A stretch of 64,000 bases of DNA from Oxytricha trifallax (lineage: Eukaryota; Ciliophora; Spirotrichea; Sporadotrichida; Oxytrichidae), in NCBI GenBank assembly GCA_000711775.1, contig ARYC01000423.1, forward strand, positions 62,001-126,000, in the 5' to 3' direction. A program made the translations under genes and the position numbers. The notes beneath the pieces are model-generated. The model saw nothing but the letters and a program-made list of their open reading frames with translations, did not search any database and had not been told where the DNA came from. Below, one piece after another: positions 62,700-64,000 of this stretch. Each line of letters opens with the position of its first letter. The first letter of the stretch is position 1.

Positions 62700-63540
62700 C
62701 TTGAAAATGAAGCTGCGAGTGAAAGTAACTTAACTGCATAACATTGCAGAAAACAGTGCACGGCAATCAAATAGTTGAGGCAAGGGCATATTTGCCATTT
62801 ACTGTCACATTATAACATGAGTTAACTTCTAATATAGCTTCTTTAAAGGACTAGTGGCTTTCTATAAACCAGTTATATTGAAACTATATCTAACTACACC
62901 AACAATACTTGAAACTAATTGGGTAGCTGTCTGTGAGTCTAGTGATTGTCTTTAGGAAACGGTACTTTGTACATTCCGAGGTGGAAATACGAGTTGAAGC
63001 AACTTCATTAAAGCTGATATATATTATATATAATCGTATTAACTGAAAGTGTAGTAGTGATAGAAAGTTTTGTAATCACTGCCACCAAAACATAAATCAA
63101 CTTTACTATTTGGAATTTGAAAGTGCTCACTTTTGTACGAAGAAGTCAAATTAATAGAGCTAGGAAGTATCAGAGTGAATAGAAGTTCTATTGGTTGAGA
63201 ACTCAACAATTGCTGGGCGCAAAGTGAACTGTCTCAGGATTCATCTACCTCTTTATTCGTAAGAGCTTTTAAGAAATTTTATGGAGATTAAGAGAATCTT
63301 ACCAGACATTTTATGCAACAATATAGCGAAAAGTGTTCAGTCAAGAGAGGAATAGAGCAGCAGTCTAATATAATTTTAGGTTTTTTTATATTTGGATGGA
63401 GTGTAAGTCTAGTTTTAAATCAGGAAATGTGCTCAAGAAGGCCAGCTCCACAAGGCTTGTTTGAGACGGACATTCCATCTCCCAGCATTTCTCAATGTAA
63501 TCGGTTCAGCCTCTGAAAGGCTCCCATTTAAAGATTTGCA
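62700..63540 (+). other. GC-richer stretch with Cys-containing fragments
   Basis: Short plus-strand pieces such as NHCHQNINQLYYLEFESAHF (about 63075) and MQQYSEKCSVKRGIEQQSN (63313 on) suggest a decayed or split gene. Frames do not connect and no family was recognised. Confidence 0.3.
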
Positions 63541-64000
63541 CATGCCATCGTTTGCAATACTGATAGTCAATAACTCCCTTGTAGCTAATCAATTAAATCC
63601 ATTTTAATTCGCAAAGTCTGATTTAAATATCATTTAAAACAATAAAATAAGCTAGTATTAAGCGTATATATATCTAATACTTTTAATTTAATTACATTTA
63701 TCTTAAACATATATTATATACTTGTTAAACCATTGGAAGTTTTCTAAAATGCCTTCTACTGTTCAATTTATTTGTCTCAAATTATAACATGATAATTTTA
63801 AAAAGTTTTATATCTCTAACTTATTAAGAAGTATATTCAATATTCAAAAGTCAATTAGAGAATCAATAATCTTTATAGATCTATATTAATCGGTAAATAA
63901 TTATTAATATAACATAAATAAATATAAATAAAAATTTATATGACCAATTTTATTCTAATTTAATTCCTTAGCTTAAATTATTATTATTTTTATTAATGTT

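Noticed and set aside
1..64000. Whole-window use of a code with TGA as Trp
   Set aside because: With no stops at all every frame is open, so openness is not evidence; V2 and other clean genes end at TGA and lack it internally.
1..64000. CRISPR arrays, rRNA and tRNA genes
   Set aside because: No regularly spaced identical repeats and no recognisable rRNA core or tRNA arm pattern were noticed; a covariance-model scan was not possible.

Overview
This window looks like germline (micronuclear) DNA of a ciliate. Most of it is very AT-rich, with few standard-code reading frames, but convincing proteins appear once TAA and TAG are read as glutamine and TGA as the stop. The clearest case is a 450-residue SF3-helicase protein (50676-52028, minus strand) that reads through in-frame TAA and TAG codons and ends at TGA. 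Two GGGGTTTT-type tracts (161-176 and 12122-12133) and a transposase resembling those of Oxytricha telomere-bearing elements (TBE) point to a spirotrich/hypotrich-like ciliate. That placement is inference. No rRNA, tRNA or CRISPR array was recognised.

Layout. 0-14 kb: TBE-like mobile DNA. It holds an IS630/Tc1/TBE-type DDE transposase pseudogene, two paralogous genes of unknown function (one with a 32-nt intron), a decayed gene riddled with palindromic insertions, and a zinc-finger/MT-A70 methyltransferase pseudogene. 14-21 kb: a 435-bp inverted-repeat element, a decayed gene that may belong to a retroelement with an (ATT)n tail, a split gene, and one intact 217-codon ORF. 21.8-25.4 kb: palindromic ATT-flanked elements inserted beside and inside a GC-richer gene module. 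27.5-34 kb: a 183-codon ORF, a 2.5-kb element with 390-400-bp inverted termini, and a second, longer copy of the gene module. 37-39 kb and 50.3-52.5 kb: two elements (V1, V2), each with terminal inverted repeats of 230-400 bp, a TA on both sides, and one gene whose product ends in a superfamily 3 helicase. 39.4-40.7 kb: another decayed gene. 44-45.2 and 53.2-54.3 kb: arms of a long inverted repeat enclosing V2. 56-63.5 kb: decayed host-like genes, one interrupted by an ATT-flanked palindromic element, then AT-rich DNA with gene fragments.

How it fits together. Nearly every gene except the V2 helicase, the 217- and 183-codon ORFs and perhaps the 9.5-10.3 kb gene needs frameshifts or crosses in-frame TGAs, as expected of germline-limited mobile DNA (base-calling errors are an alternative in places). 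The strongest candidate for an undescribed system is the V1/V2 family: TA-flanked elements with long, iteron-bearing termini and a lone SF3 helicase. This resembles a self-replicating linear virus or plasmid more than a classical cut-and-paste transposon. The duplicated GC-richer module at 23-25 and 31.6-33.9 kb has a similar composition and may be related cargo, but no sequence link was found.
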